Shown here in pieces: positions 36,184 through 44,731 of a DNA stretch of 64,000 nt; within the stretch, counting starts at the first letter, position 1; each line of letters starts with the position of its first letter. Position numbers and translations under genes: made by a program. This DNA is from Comamonadaceae bacterium (GTDB taxonomy: Bacteria; Pseudomonadota; Gammaproteobacteria; Burkholderiales; Burkholderiaceae_C): the NCBI GenBank assembly GCA_947478725.1, contig CANJWZ010000019.1, forward strand, positions 1 to 64,000, written 5' to 3'. The notes beneath the pieces are model-generated. The model saw only the letters and a program-made list of their open reading frames with translations, was not told the origin of the DNA and ran no database searches.

Positions 36184-37787
36184 GCCGCATCGTCAGCAAA
36201 ATAGACACGGCCTCTGCAGGCTACAAAAAAAACCACGCCGCCATGACGCAGAAGGTCGAGACGCTGCAGGCCAAGGTGCACAAGGCGCGCTATGAAAGGC
36301 CCGAGCGCGACCTGGAGCGTTTGCACCGACAAAAAAAACTCACGGTCCGGGAACGGCTGAACCTGCTGCTTGACCCTGGCACACCGTTTCTGGAAATCGG
36401 CACGCTGGTCGCCAACAAAGCCTATGAAGGCGAAGTGCATGGTGCCGGCCAGGTGTCCGGTATTGGCATCATCCACGGACGCGAAGTCCTTATCCACGCC
36501 GATGACCCCAGCATCAAGGGTGGTGCCTGGTACCCTCTGTCGATAAAAAAGATCGTGCGCACGCTTGACATCGCGATTGAAAACCGGCTGCCCGTCATCC
36601 ATCTGTGCGACAGCGCTGGCGGCTTCCTGCCACTGCAGTCAGACCTCTTTCCCGACAAACATGCTGCGGGCCGTATCTTTCGCAACCAGTGCACGCTGTC
36701 CAAAATGGGGGTGCCGCAAATTGCTGTGGTGCTGGGTCACTGCACTGCCGGTGGCGCCTACATCCCCGCGCTGTCCGACTACAGCGTCATTGTGCGCGGC
36801 AATGGCGGCGTCTTTCTGGGTGGCCCGCCACTCGTCAAGGCGGCCACCGGGGAAATCGTCACCGCAGAAGCGCTGGGTGGCGCCACCATGCACACCACGG
36901 TGTCGGGCACCTGCGATTACGCGGCCGACGACGAACCCCACGCCATAGCGATTGCACGCGACATCTTTGCCAACACATCGCCCATCACCAAACAAACCAT
37001 AGACCGCGTTGAGGCCGAAGAACCTTTCTACGACCCGAAAGAGCTCTACGGCATCGTGCCCACCGACTGGAAAACCGGCTTTGACATGCGCGAGGTGATT
37101 GCGCGTGTGGTCGACGGCAGCAACTTTCATGAGTATCAGCCTGACTACGGCACCACCATGATCTGCGGCTACGCCCGCATCTGGGGCTGCAAGGTCGGCA
37201 TCCTGGCCAATAACGGCGTGCTCTTTAACGACAGCTCGCTCAAGGCAGCGCACTTCATGCGGCTCTGCGACCGCGACCGCACGCCTCTGGTGTTTTTGCA
37301 AAACATCACCGGCTACATGGTCGGCCGGGAGTACGAGGAGCGCGGCATCACCAAAGACGGCGCCAAGATGATCATGACGCAGGTCGGCTGCACAGTACCC
37401 AAATTCACCGTGATCGTCGGTGGCTCATTCGGTGCTGGCAACTACGGCATGTGCGGCCGCGCCTTTGATGGCCGCTTTTTGTGGATGTGGCCGCAGTCGC
37501 AGATCGCCGTGATGGGTGCCGAGCAGGCTGCCAACACCCTGGCCGACGTCAAGATACGCCAGCTGCAGCGCAAGGGCCATGAGCTTGATGCAGAGCAGAT
37601 CGCCGCCATCCGCGACCCGGTGCTGGCCAGTTTTGAGGCCGAGAGCGATGCCTACCATTCCACATCGGAGATGTGGGATGACGGCATTCTTGATCCGGTA
37701 GACACCCGAAATGCACTGGGCATGGCCATTGTGTCGTCGCTCAACGCACCGTTTGGCGAGATGGGTTACGGCGTGCTGCGCCTGTAA
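36180..37787 (+). CDS. Acyl-CoA carboxylase carboxyltransferase (beta) subunit, MCC/GCC type
   Basis: A 535-residue carboxyltransferase. The crotonase-like halves contain HLCDSAGGFLPLQ, GHCTAGGAYIPALSDY and FLGGPPLVKAATGE in the N-half, and VGREYEERGITKDGAKM and SFGAGNYGMCGRAFD in the C-half. This pattern is that of methylcrotonyl-CoA and geranyl-CoA carboxylases (3-methyl-2-enoyl-CoA substrates), not of propionyl-CoA carboxylase. Overlaps the carrier gene. Geranyl versus methylcrotonyl specificity depends on a Phe/Gly difference in the pocket that I cannot assign without alignment. Confidence 0.9.
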   Translation: MSRIVSKIDTASAGYKKNHAAMTQKVETLQAKVHKARYERPERDLERLHRQKKLTVRERLNLLLDPGTPFLEIGTLVANKAYEGEVHGAGQVSGIGIIHGREVLIHADDPSIKGGAWYPLSIKKIVRTLDIAIENRLPVIHLCDSAGGFLPLQSDLFPDKHAAGRIFRNQCTLSKMGVPQIAVVLGHCTAGGAYIPALSDYSVIVRGNGGVFLGGPPLVKAATGEIVTAEALGGATMHTTVSGTCDYAADDEPHAIAIARDIFANTSPITKQTIDRVEAEEPFYDPKELYGIVPTDWKTGFDMREVIARVVDGSNFHEYQPDYGTTMICGYARIWGCKVGILANNGVLFNDSSLKAAHFMRLCDRDRTPLVFLQNITGYMVGREYEERGITKDGAKMIMTQVGCTVPKFTVIVGGSFGAGNYGMCGRAFDGRFLWMWPQSQIAVMGAEQAANTLADVKIRQLQRKGHELDAEQIAAIRDPVLASFEAESDAYHSTSEMWDDGILDPVDTRNALGMAIVSSLNAPFGEMGYGVLRL

Positions 37788-37816
37788 GCCGGTCACACAA
37801 ATTTGCAGGAGAGCGC

Positions 37817-39463
37817 ATGATTGCCGTCGACGACCACTCCACCATTGGTGAAACGTTTTTTCGCGCAGCCGACGCCTATGCAGACAAATCCTTTCTGGCA
37901 GTACCAGCCAACCCTGCCCGAGCGTACGACCCGGCGGGCAAGGAAATCACGTACGCAGAAGCCGCGCGCACGGTACGTGAACTCATGCAGGTTTATTCTG
38001 TAGCTGGCTACGGCGTTGGCCACCGTATCGCGCTGCTGATTGAAAACCGTCCCGAGCACATGCTGCACAAGCTGGCCATGAATGCGCTGGGCGTGTGCTG
38101 TGTGCCGCTCAATCCCGATCATCGCCCGCGTGAAATGGCCTATGTGCTGGACCACGCCAAAGTTGACCTGGTGGTCGTGCTGACGGCCCTGCAAGCGCAG
38201 CTGCGTCTTGGCATGCAACAGGCGGAGCACGCCAAGCCGCAGGTCGTGCTGTTTGAAAACTTCACCGCGGGCTTGCCAACTGCGGACCGCAAGGCTACAT
38301 CCAGCACACCCGATGGCTCCACAGCCGCGAGTGTGTTGTACACGTCGGGCACCACCGGGCGGCCCAAGGGCTGCGTGCTGTCACATGGCTATGAGCTGGC
38401 TGCAGGTGCCTGGTATTCGACCCGCGGCGGCCTGTCAACATTTGGCCAAGCCTGCGAACGCATCTACAACCCGCTGCCGCTGTTTCATGTCAACGCCTCG
38501 ATCTTCTCGTTTTACTGCGCCATGCTCTGGGGCAACTGCCAGGTGCAAACCGACCGCTTCCAGCCATCGCGCTGGTGGACCGAGGTTTATGAATCCAGAG
38601 CCACCGTTGTGCATTACCTCGGCGTGGTCGTGCCGATGCTGCTGGGTCAGGCGCCTCACCCGCATGAACGTGACCACGTCGTGCGCTTTGCGATCGGTGC
38701 AGGTGTCGAGCCTCAGCGCCACAAGGCTTTTGAAGAACGCTTCGGCTTTCCGCTGATCGAGATCTGGGGCATGACCGAGATGGTGCGCGCCATCATCGAC
38801 AACCAGTTGCCACGCGAAATCGGCACACGCGCCTTTGGCCGCGCCACGCCAGGCGTTGAAGTACGCGTGGTCGACGACAACGATATCGACATGCCGGCAG
38901 GGCAAGAAGGCGAAATGATCGTTCGCCACAGCGCAGCCACGCCGCGCAAGCATTTCTTCAGCGGCTACCTGGATGACGAACCCGCTACCGAGGCCGCTTG
39001 GCGCGGTGGCTGGTTTCACACCGGCGATATCGTCACGCGTGACGCCACCGGCCTGCTGCGCTTTATTGACAGGCGCAAAAACATCATCAGACGGTCGGGC
39101 GAAAACATCGCCGCAGCCGAGGTCGAAGCCCTGCTGCAGGCACACCCGCTGGTTGACAGCGTTGCGGTACTCGCGGTGAAAGATGAGGTCCGGGAAGAAG
39201 AGGTGCTGGCCTGCGTGGTGCTCAAGGTCAAGGCAGTCGATGCGGCAGCGACGGCCAAAGTTCTGTTTGATCACTGCAACGCCAACCTGGCGTATTACAA
39301 GGCGCCTGGCTGGCTCTACTTGACGGACAGCATTCCGACCACTGCAACCCAAAAAATCCAGAAGCACCAGATCTTCGAACCTGGACTGGACCCACGCACC
39401 CTGCCCGGCATGATGGATTTGCGCGCCCGCAAAAAACGCGATGCACGCCCTGCCGCCACCTGA
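37817..39463 (+). CDS. CaiC-like AMP-forming acyl-CoA ligase
   Basis: A 548-residue ANL ligase. YTSGTTGRPKGCVLSHGYE (about residue 175), IEIWGMTEMVRA, WFHTGDIVTRD and FIDRRKNIIRRSGENIAAAE are conserved; the C-terminal Lys is in TATQKIQKHQIF. Best resembles crotonobetaine/carnitine-CoA ligases, a broad clade for short branched or functionalised acids. GGAGA lies 7 bp before the ATG. It is the second ligase of this operon, so the FadD15-type enzyme and this one probably act on different intermediates. Confidence 0.87.
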   Translation: MIAVDDHSTIGETFFRAADAYADKSFLAVPANPARAYDPAGKEITYAEAARTVRELMQVYSVAGYGVGHRIALLIENRPEHMLHKLAMNALGVCCVPLNPDHRPREMAYVLDHAKVDLVVVLTALQAQLRLGMQQAEHAKPQVVLFENFTAGLPTADRKATSSTPDGSTAASVLYTSGTTGRPKGCVLSHGYELAAGAWYSTRGGLSTFGQACERIYNPLPLFHVNASIFSFYCAMLWGNCQVQTDRFQPSRWWTEVYESRATVVHYLGVVVPMLLGQAPHPHERDHVVRFAIGAGVEPQRHKAFEERFGFPLIEIWGMTEMVRAIIDNQLPREIGTRAFGRATPGVEVRVVDDNDIDMPAGQEGEMIVRHSAATPRKHFFSGYLDDEPATEAAWRGGWFHTGDIVTRDATGLLRFIDRRKNIIRRSGENIAAAEVEALLQAHPLVDSVAVLAVKDEVREEEVLACVVLKVKAVDAAATAKVLFDHCNANLAYYKAPGWLYLTDSIPTTATQKIQKHQIFEPGLDPRTLPGMMDLRARKKRDARPAAT

Positions 39464-39480
39464 CACTTTTTGCGCGTCTT

Positions 39481-40464
39481 ATGCCACTACCCCTTCTTTT
39501 TCAGAACGCACTGTCAATACCTGCCATCGGTTCGCCGATGTTTCTGGTGTCGTTTCCTCCACTGGTGACAGCCCAGTGCAAGGCCGGTATGGTCGGTACC
39601 TTTCCCCATGTCAATGCGCGAACATCGGAGCAGTTTGACCAGTGGCTCACCGATATCAAAAATAGCCTGGCCGCCCACAGCGCAAGCCACCCCTCGGCCA
39701 CCGCTGCACCTTACGGCGTCAACCTCATCGTGCACCGGACCAACGTGCGGTTCGAGCCGGATCTGGCGCTGGTCGTCAAACATCGTGTGCCGTTTGTCAT
39801 CACCTGCCTGGGCCATCCTGGCAAAGTTGTTGAGGCAGTGCACGCTTATGGCGGCACGGTTTTCTGCGACGTGACGAGCGCAGCGCACGCACGCAAGTCT
39901 GTCGATGCCGGTGTCGACGGCCTGATCTGCGTGGGCGCGGGCGCAGGCGGACACGCATCGAACCAGAGTGCGTTTTCACTGGTTCGTGAAATCCGTGAGT
40001 TCTGGGACGGCTGCCTGGTGCTGGGCGGCGGCATCAATGACGGCCACCAGATACGCGCAGCAGAAGCCCTGGGCGCCGACCTGGTGTACATGGGGACACG
40101 CTTCATTGCCACGCAGGAGTCCAACGCCCAGCAGGAGTTCAAGCAGATGGTGATTGACAGCGATGTGTCCGACCTCATCTACACCGACAGGCTGTCGGGT
40201 GTTCATGCCAACTTTCTCAAGCCATCGCTCGATAAGTGGGGGGTGGACGTGAGCACACTGCCGCCCAAGGCGCCCGACATGTCGTCACTGACCGATACCA
40301 CCGCCAAACTCTGGAAGGACCTCTGGAGCGCCGGCCAGGGCGTCGCCACCATCCATGACGCACCGGCCGTTGCCGCGCTGGTCAGTCGCATCGCCGACGA
40401 ATACGACAAAGCCTGCAGGCTGGGCCCGAGTCAAGCCTTGCGCCGGTCCACCACAGCAACCTGA
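39481..40464 (+). CDS. Nitronate monooxygenase/FabK-like FMN protein
   Basis: A 327-residue FMN TIM-barrel protein. IPAIGSPMFLVS at the start, GVDGLICVGAGAGGHAS near residue 155 with the active-site His, and LGGGINDG with MGTRF for FMN phosphate binding. Members in CoA-catabolic operons are named nitronate monooxygenase by homology but many act as enoyl reductases or have unknown roles. It lies 17 bp after the ligase gene and 18 bp before the DsbA-like gene. Confidence 0.82.
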   Translation: MPLPLLFQNALSIPAIGSPMFLVSFPPLVTAQCKAGMVGTFPHVNARTSEQFDQWLTDIKNSLAAHSASHPSATAAPYGVNLIVHRTNVRFEPDLALVVKHRVPFVITCLGHPGKVVEAVHAYGGTVFCDVTSAAHARKSVDAGVDGLICVGAGAGGHASNQSAFSLVREIREFWDGCLVLGGGINDGHQIRAAEALGADLVYMGTRFIATQESNAQQEFKQMVIDSDVSDLIYTDRLSGVHANFLKPSLDKWGVDVSTLPPKAPDMSSLTDTTAKLWKDLWSAGQGVATIHDAPAVAALVSRIADEYDKACRLGPSQALRRSTTAT

Positions 40465-40482
40465 GAACATTTGCAGAGCACC

Positions 40483-41091
40483 ATGCAGCCGATTGATTTT
40501 TACTTTGACTTCGCTTCGCCCTATGGCTACTTCATGTCTGAAAAGATTGACGTGCTGGCCGCCAAACACGGACGCACGGTGATCTGGCGACCCATCCTTT
40601 TGTTTGCCGCCTTGCGCTCATTGGGCTTGCCCCCGCCGTTTGAGCACCCGGTCAAGCTTGAATACATCACCGCAGACTTTGCACGATCAGCAACATTCCT
40701 GAACATTGATTACAGCCTGCCGACCGGCTTTCCGGCGCTGACGCAACATGCAGCGCGTGCCTTCTACCTGTTGCACAGCAAGGCGCCAAGCGCAGCCGTG
40801 CCTTTTGCGCAGACGGTGCTGCGCGGCTACTTTCGCGACGGTCGCGATATTTCAAATATCGACGTCATCGCACACATGGTGGGTGAACACACTGCCAGTC
40901 TGGGGTCAACGGCCAAGGTATGCGATCTCCTGAAGGACGACGAGGCCAAGGCCATGCTGCAGGCCGCAATCACAGAAGCCGTTCAGAAGAAGGTTTTCGG
41001 TTCACCCTTTGTGGTGGTGGATGGCGAAGGCTTCTTCGGCGTGGACCGCCTTCCGCAGTTAGAGGCAAGGCTTGCAGGCACCAAAGCTTGA
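40483..41091 (+). CDS. 2-hydroxychromene-2-carboxylate isomerase-like (DsbA-superfamily kappa GST) protein
   Basis: A 202-residue thioredoxin-fold protein. The start IDFYFDFASPYGYFMSEKID contains the Ser of the GSH/substrate site in place of the DsbA CxxC; the end has VFGSPFVVVDGEGFFGVDRLPQLE, the cis-Pro region typical of HCCA isomerases. The ATG at 40483 is preferred over the TTG at 40471. Homologues often accompany acyl-CoA degradation genes where their substrate is unknown. Translated between the flavoprotein and the last hydratase. Confidence 0.83.
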   Translation: MQPIDFYFDFASPYGYFMSEKIDVLAAKHGRTVIWRPILLFAALRSLGLPPPFEHPVKLEYITADFARSATFLNIDYSLPTGFPALTQHAARAFYLLHSKAPSAAVPFAQTVLRGYFRDGRDISNIDVIAHMVGEHTASLGSTAKVCDLLKDDEAKAMLQAAITEAVQKKVFGSPFVVVDGEGFFGVDRLPQLEARLAGTKA

Positions 41092-41122
41092 GCCCGCAAA
41101 AGCACACCAACAGGAGTTACGC

Positions 41123-41908
41123 ATGAAGCCAGACCTCGTCACCCTTGAGACCGTTGGCCACGTCGGCTTGATGCGTTTTAATAACCCGGAAGAGCTCAAC
41201 ACCCTGCACGTGCCCATGCTGATGGCCATGGAGCAAGCATTGACAACGCTTGAGCGCAACCCAGACATTCGTGTCATCGTCGTCACAGGCGTCAACGACA
41301 AAGCCTTCATTGCCGGCGGCAACATCAAGGACCTGAACGCCCGGCGCGGCCTGCAGCACTACAACGAGTTTTCTGAAACCGTGCACCGCGTCTTCAGACG
41401 TTTTGAAGTCTGCAGCAAGCCGACGATTGCAGCGGTCAACGGCTGGGCACTGGGCGGCGGCATGGAGTTCATGCTGACCATCGACATCCGCCTGATGGCC
41501 AATGAAGCAAAAATTGGCCTGCCTGAAATCAAGCTGGGCATCTTTCCTGGCGGCGGCGGCTCACAGCGCCTGATGCGCCAGCTGCCGCTGTGCCAGGCCA
41601 AGCTGCTGATGTTCACCGGAGATTTTTTGAACGCTAACGAGGCAGTGGCGATGGGCCTGGTCAACCAGGCGGTGCCCCGCGCGCAGCTGCTTGAAGAAAC
41701 CATAAAGCTCGCAGCACGTATTGCAGAGAAGTCGCCGGTTGCGTTGAAGTTGCTCAAAGCGTCCATGTTGCACGGCGCGGATATGCCCCTGTCTGCCGGG
41801 CTGGCTTATGAGGCAGCAACTGTCAGCCTGGTGTTTGACAGTGATGATGCTCACGAAGGATGTAGCGCCTTTATTGAAAAGCGAAAGCCGACGTTTAAAG
41901 GCTCCTAA
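41123..41908 (+). CDS. Enoyl-CoA hydratase/isomerase family protein
   Basis: A 261-residue crotonase, last gene of the operon. KAFIAGGNIKDLN and GWALGGGMEFMLTID give the oxyanion hole, and EIKLGIFPGGGGSQRL carries both catalytic Glu/Gly regions of classical short-chain enoyl-CoA hydratases. AGGAG lies 8 bp before the ATG at 41123, which removes an extension overlapping the previous gene. Of the hydratases in this locus it looks the most conventional. Confidence 0.9.
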   Translation: MKPDLVTLETVGHVGLMRFNNPEELNTLHVPMLMAMEQALTTLERNPDIRVIVVTGVNDKAFIAGGNIKDLNARRGLQHYNEFSETVHRVFRRFEVCSKPTIAAVNGWALGGGMEFMLTIDIRLMANEAKIGLPEIKLGIFPGGGGSQRLMRQLPLCQAKLLMFTGDFLNANEAVAMGLVNQAVPRAQLLEETIKLAARIAEKSPVALKLLKASMLHGADMPLSAGLAYEAATVSLVFDSDDAHEGCSAFIEKRKPTFKGS

Positions 41909-41913
41909 AACAA

Positions 41914-41934
41914 TTGCCCGCTTAAGCCGGGCAA
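41914..41934. terminator. Bidirectional-looking terminator between convergent operons
   Basis: Arms TTGCCCG (41914-41920) and CGGGCAA (41928-41934) form a 7-bp stem with a 7-nt loop. On the minus strand the stem is followed by ttgtttt, giving a rho-independent form for the CoA-ligase transcript; on the plus strand the T-run is poor. It lies 6 bp after the stop of the 20-kb operon. Confidence 0.6.
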
Positions 41935-41994
41935 GCGCTAAAGGATGTGCGCGCACCTACTAATGCTGGGTTTTTTACACAGCCTTTCGCAAGT

Positions 41995-43494
41995 TCATGT
42001 TGACACTTTGGTGTTGCGCTGCAAAGGCGCAGGAAGAAAAACCAAGCTTTGCGGCTTCTTGTAGCGGGCGATGCGTGCGTCAAGGAACCTCAGCAGTTCT
42101 GCTGGCGCAAGGCTAGCCCCGTCTTTCAGGGCACAGACGGCGTGCACCGCCTCTCCCCACTTGTCGTCAGGCCTGCCAAAAACAAAGGCTTCGGCCACGG
42201 CGGGGTGTTCGAGCAAGACCTGCTCCACCTCGGCAGGGTAGACGTTTTCACCGCCGGTTTTGATGAGTTGTTTATGAGCCGCTCGCCCGGTAAACCAGAG
42301 CCAACCGTCCTCGTCGAGTCGCCCAAGATCACCGGTGCGGTGCCACGGGTCGGCCGATTTGAAAGGGCGTTTGGTTTCAGGCTCCCAATAACCCAGAAAC
42401 ACGGTCGGACCCCGGACGGCAATCTCGCCTTCGGGCCCTGCGGCCAAAGCACGACCTGCTGCATCCTGCACCCGCACTTCGGTCGGGGCAATGGCTCGAC
42501 CGGCTGCGCCTGGGCGCTCACTTTGCAAGCCCATACAAACCATGCTGGACACCTCGGCCTGACCGTAGGCAGACCAGAACTTGGCAGCTGGGCACAGCGC
42601 CGCCAATCGAGTGAGCACGCCCGGTGGCTCCAGCCCCATGCAAAAGCGCAAACTGCCCAGTGAAGCCGTACCGCCCGGGCTTTGGGTTGCCGCATCCAAA
42701 AGGGCGCCCAGCATCGGGGCAAAGGTGGCGCACACCGTGATGCGGTGGCGCGCCACGGCTGCAACCGCTACCACAGGATCAAAACGCGGCAAGATCATGC
42801 AAGCACCGCCCGCTTCTAAAAGTGCAAGCGCCAGCCCAATACCGGCCGCATGGAACAGCGGCAGCACGCCCAACCAACGGTCGTGCTCACCCAGCGCCCA
42901 AGCGCCCCCCGTTTGAATGGCGGATGCGCGCAATTGCGACTGGGACAAAACCGCGCCGCGCGCATGCCCATCCACCGCAGCCGTGAAAAGCATGATGACC
43001 GCCTGATCGGGTGAATCCTGACGCGGCACTTGGTCTTGCTGGGCTTGGCCAACACAGGCCAAAGACCCACTGACCGGCTCGGCCAGAGTTTCAAGCGGTA
43101 CACCAACCATGCCTTCTGGCCACGCCGCCGTCCACAAGGGGGCACCCCCCGAGTCCACAATGACCAAGGCGGGACTGGCATCACGCGCTTGCTGAGCCAT
43201 TTCAGCTGGCGACAAACGAAGATTGAGCGGCACCAGCATGGCACCCAGCCAGGCGACAGCGCCCAGCAGCACCAAAACCTCGGGGCGGTTACCGCAAACC
43301 ACCAGCACGCGATCGCCGCGCTGAACACCGGCAGCATGCAAAGCCGCCGCTTGAATTTGTACGGCGTGTTGCAACCTGGCGTGGGTGAAAATATGGTCTT
43401 CGAAAATCAGCGCAGGTCTGTTCTTGTGCGAACTGGCATTGCGATCCAGCAGGTCAATGATGGTGGAGGTGTTGGTGTTTGGCATGGTTGTCAT
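41995..43494 (-). CDS. AMP-forming acyl-CoA ligase with altered C-terminus
   Basis: A 499-residue ANL ligase, last gene of the minus-strand operon. Present are a P-loop-like segment (LFTAAVDGHARGAVLSQS, notably lacking the usual TSGTTGxPKG), AYGQAEVSSM, WHRTGDLGRLDEDGWLWFTGRA and KTGGENVYPAEVE. The C-terminal catalytic Lys motif should read like LPRNxxGKV; here it reads LQRNTKVST and stops. Both the P-loop and the A10 motif are therefore degenerate, so activity is doubtful. It could be a decaying gene or a diverged acyltransferase-like member. ATG at 43494 or 43485. Confidence 0.75.
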   Translation of the reverse strand: MTTMPNTNTSTIIDLLDRNASSHKNRPALIFEDHIFTHARLQHAVQIQAAALHAAGVQRGDRVLVVCGNRPEVLVLLGAVAWLGAMLVPLNLRLSPAEMAQQARDASPALVIVDSGGAPLWTAAWPEGMVGVPLETLAEPVSGSLACVGQAQQDQVPRQDSPDQAVIMLFTAAVDGHARGAVLSQSQLRASAIQTGGAWALGEHDRWLGVLPLFHAAGIGLALALLEAGGACMILPRFDPVVAVAAVARHRITVCATFAPMLGALLDAATQSPGGTASLGSLRFCMGLEPPGVLTRLAALCPAAKFWSAYGQAEVSSMVCMGLQSERPGAAGRAIAPTEVRVQDAAGRALAAGPEGEIAVRGPTVFLGYWEPETKRPFKSADPWHRTGDLGRLDEDGWLWFTGRAAHKQLIKTGGENVYPAEVEQVLLEHPAVAEAFVFGRPDDKWGEAVHAVCALKDGASLAPAELLRFLDARIARYKKPQSLVFLPAPLQRNTKVST

Positions 43495-43525
43495 TTGTAT
43501 GTGGGTGGCGTCCTCAGGATCGGGT

Positions 43526-43701
43526 GCCCCTTACCCTTTAAATACAGCGGGTCTTTTTTGGACGAAAGCGGCAACCCCCTCGCGTGCATCTGGGGTAGCT
43601 GCACAGGCCTTGAGCAATTGCTGCTCCAGCAGCAAGTGCTCCTGCAATGACAAGCCTGGCCCGTGCATCGACAGCTTTTTGATGGCAGCCAATGAGGCCG
43701 G
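43526..43701. repeat. Direct repeat, copy 2 (distal to the toxin-antitoxin cassette)
   Basis: This 176-bp stretch matches 44556-44731 with six mismatches (170/176). The pair is offset by 1030 bp and encloses the HigBA-type cassette. It starts at the GCCCC after the hydratase stop and ends where the antitoxin stop region begins. Confidence 0.95.
43531..43701 (-). pseudogene. 3'-terminal fragment of an enoyl-CoA hydratase gene
   Basis: Encodes the last 57 or so residues of the hydratase at 44561 (from PASLAAIKKL to RPAVFKG and stop), with no start codon or upstream portion of its own. All six base differences from the intact copy are synonymous, so the peptide is identical. It lies between the antitoxin gene and the CoA ligase and looks like the displaced original end of the hydratase gene. 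Confidence 0.9.
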
Positions 43702-43706
43702 ATGCG

Positions 43707-44096
43707 TTAAACCGCTGCCCACACCATGACTGCACCGGCGCTGGCCTTGTCAGCACCCGCAGCACGCGGGCGGATGAAAATTTCTACGTCGCGGTTGAGC
43801 AGCGTGATGCAGTGGAGCAGGCGTTCACTGGAAAAACGGCCCAGCTTGTAGTTTTTGAGTTCCGACACATGGGGTTGTGCCAGGCCCAGACGTTTTGCGG
43901 CCATAGCTTGTGTCAAACCTTCGGCTTGTAACAAGTCGTTCAGCCGGATGGCCAATTGAACCCGCAGCTTGCGTTCGTCGGGGTCTGGCAGACCCAAATC
44001 GACGAACACATTGCCAGACCCCATTTCAACGGGCTCCGTTGACGCCTTGCCTTGTGCAAGGCTGCTCAGGGCTGGCGGTTTAGCTTTGGTTGGCAT
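43707..44096 (-). CDS. XRE/HigA-type antitoxin
   Basis: A 129-residue protein. The HTH lies at about residues 55-85 (LNDLLQAEGLTQAMAAKRLG, then LAQPHVSELKNYKLGRFS), matching the HTH_37 antitoxin class. RDVEIFIRPR follows the domain. It overlaps the toxin gene by 17 bp and is translated after it, the toxin-first order of higBA loci. It should neutralise the toxin and repress the shared promoter at 44460-44478. Its stop lies a few bases from the hydratase repeat. Confidence 0.88.
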   Translation of the reverse strand: MPTKAKPPALSSLAQGKASTEPVEMGSGNVFVDLGLPDPDERKLRVQLAIRLNDLLQAEGLTQAMAAKRLGLAQPHVSELKNYKLGRFSSERLLHCITLLNRDVEIFIRPRAAGADKASAGAVMVWAAV

Positions 44097-44454
44097 AGTG
44101 TTCCTTGTAGTGTTGTTCGGCCACTTTGAGGCGTTCGTGAATCAAGTCAATGTCTGTTTGGGCTGTGCGTTTGCCGTCGGGCGATTTTTTCTGAAAACAA
44201 TGCAGAACATACACCGCCTGGGCAAAGCGCACGGTGTAAACCGCCCGAAAGGTATTGCCGCGCAGGCTTTCCACCAGTTCAAGCACACCCGATCCTTCGC
44301 CCTTCCAGGGTTTGGCGCTGGCTGGCATGGCACCCATTTGCACCGCGCCAAGCGCGTAACCAAAGTCGTCCACCACCTCTGCTGGCAAGGCAACCAGGTC
44401 CTTCTTGGATGAGCCAACCCAGTGCAATGGCTTTTCTTTGTGGGGAAGTGGCAT
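44080..44454 (-). CDS. RelE/HigB-type toxin (phage Gp49-like)
   Basis: A 124-residue toxin. KPLHWVGSSKKDLVALP at the start, KPWKGEGSGVLELVE and NTFRAVYTVRFAQAVYVLHCFQKKS match the Gp49/DUF891 branch of RelE-fold mRNA interferases, with the basic residues expected for ribosome-dependent cleavage; family membership is clear, activity is inferred. ATG at 44454 lies only 5 bp after a TATAAT, so the transcript may be leaderless. Inserted between the hydratase gene and its displaced 3' end. Confidence 0.88.
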   Translation of the reverse strand: MPLPHKEKPLHWVGSSKKDLVALPAEVVDDFGYALGAVQMGAMPASAKPWKGEGSGVLELVESLRGNTFRAVYTVRFAQAVYVLHCFQKKSPDGKRTAQTDIDLIHERLKVAEQHYKEHYANQS

Positions 44455-44459
44455 GATTA

Positions 44460-44478
44460 ATTATACCTAATAGGGTAT
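44460..44478 (-). promoter_or_regulatory. Toxin-antitoxin promoter and operator
   Basis: On the minus strand a perfect TATAAT (44465-44460) is overlapped by an inverted repeat with arms ATACC (44463-44467) and GGTAT (44474-44478). The -35 is weak. This is the expected autoregulation site of the antitoxin. Confidence 0.6.
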
Positions 44479-44555
44479 GTTAATTTCTCTCGCCGGTGGT
44501 TAGGGTTTTGTTGTTTAGCAGGCCATCCAGCAGGCCACCCGAGATAAAGAATCAG

Positions 44556-44731
44556 GCCCCTTACCCTTTGAACACAGCGGGTCTTTTTTGGACGAATGCG
44601 GCAACCCCCTCGCGCGCATCTGGGGTAGCTGCACAGGCCTTGAGCAATTGCTGCTCCAGCAGCAAGTGCTCCTGCAATGACAAGCCTGGCCCGTGCATTG
44701 ACAGCTTTTTGATGGCAGCCAATGAGGCTGG
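44556..44731. repeat. Direct repeat, copy 1 (inside the intact hydratase gene)
   Basis: Covers the last 171 bp of the hydratase gene plus 5 bp after its stop; pairs with 43526-43701. Homology stops abruptly at 44731/43701 on one side and at the GCCCC on the other. Confidence 0.95.

Noticed and set aside
20750..37787. A liu (leucine/isovalerate) operon
   Set aside because: Dehydrogenase and carboxylase would fit, but no HMG-CoA lyase or MerR-type LiuR is present and AtuA plus a Liv importer are; a leucine-only role is not supported.
43526..44731. Insertion sequence or integron as the source of the repeat
   Set aside because: There is no transposase, integrase, terminal inverted repeat or attC-like structure; the repeat is coding sequence of the hydratase gene.
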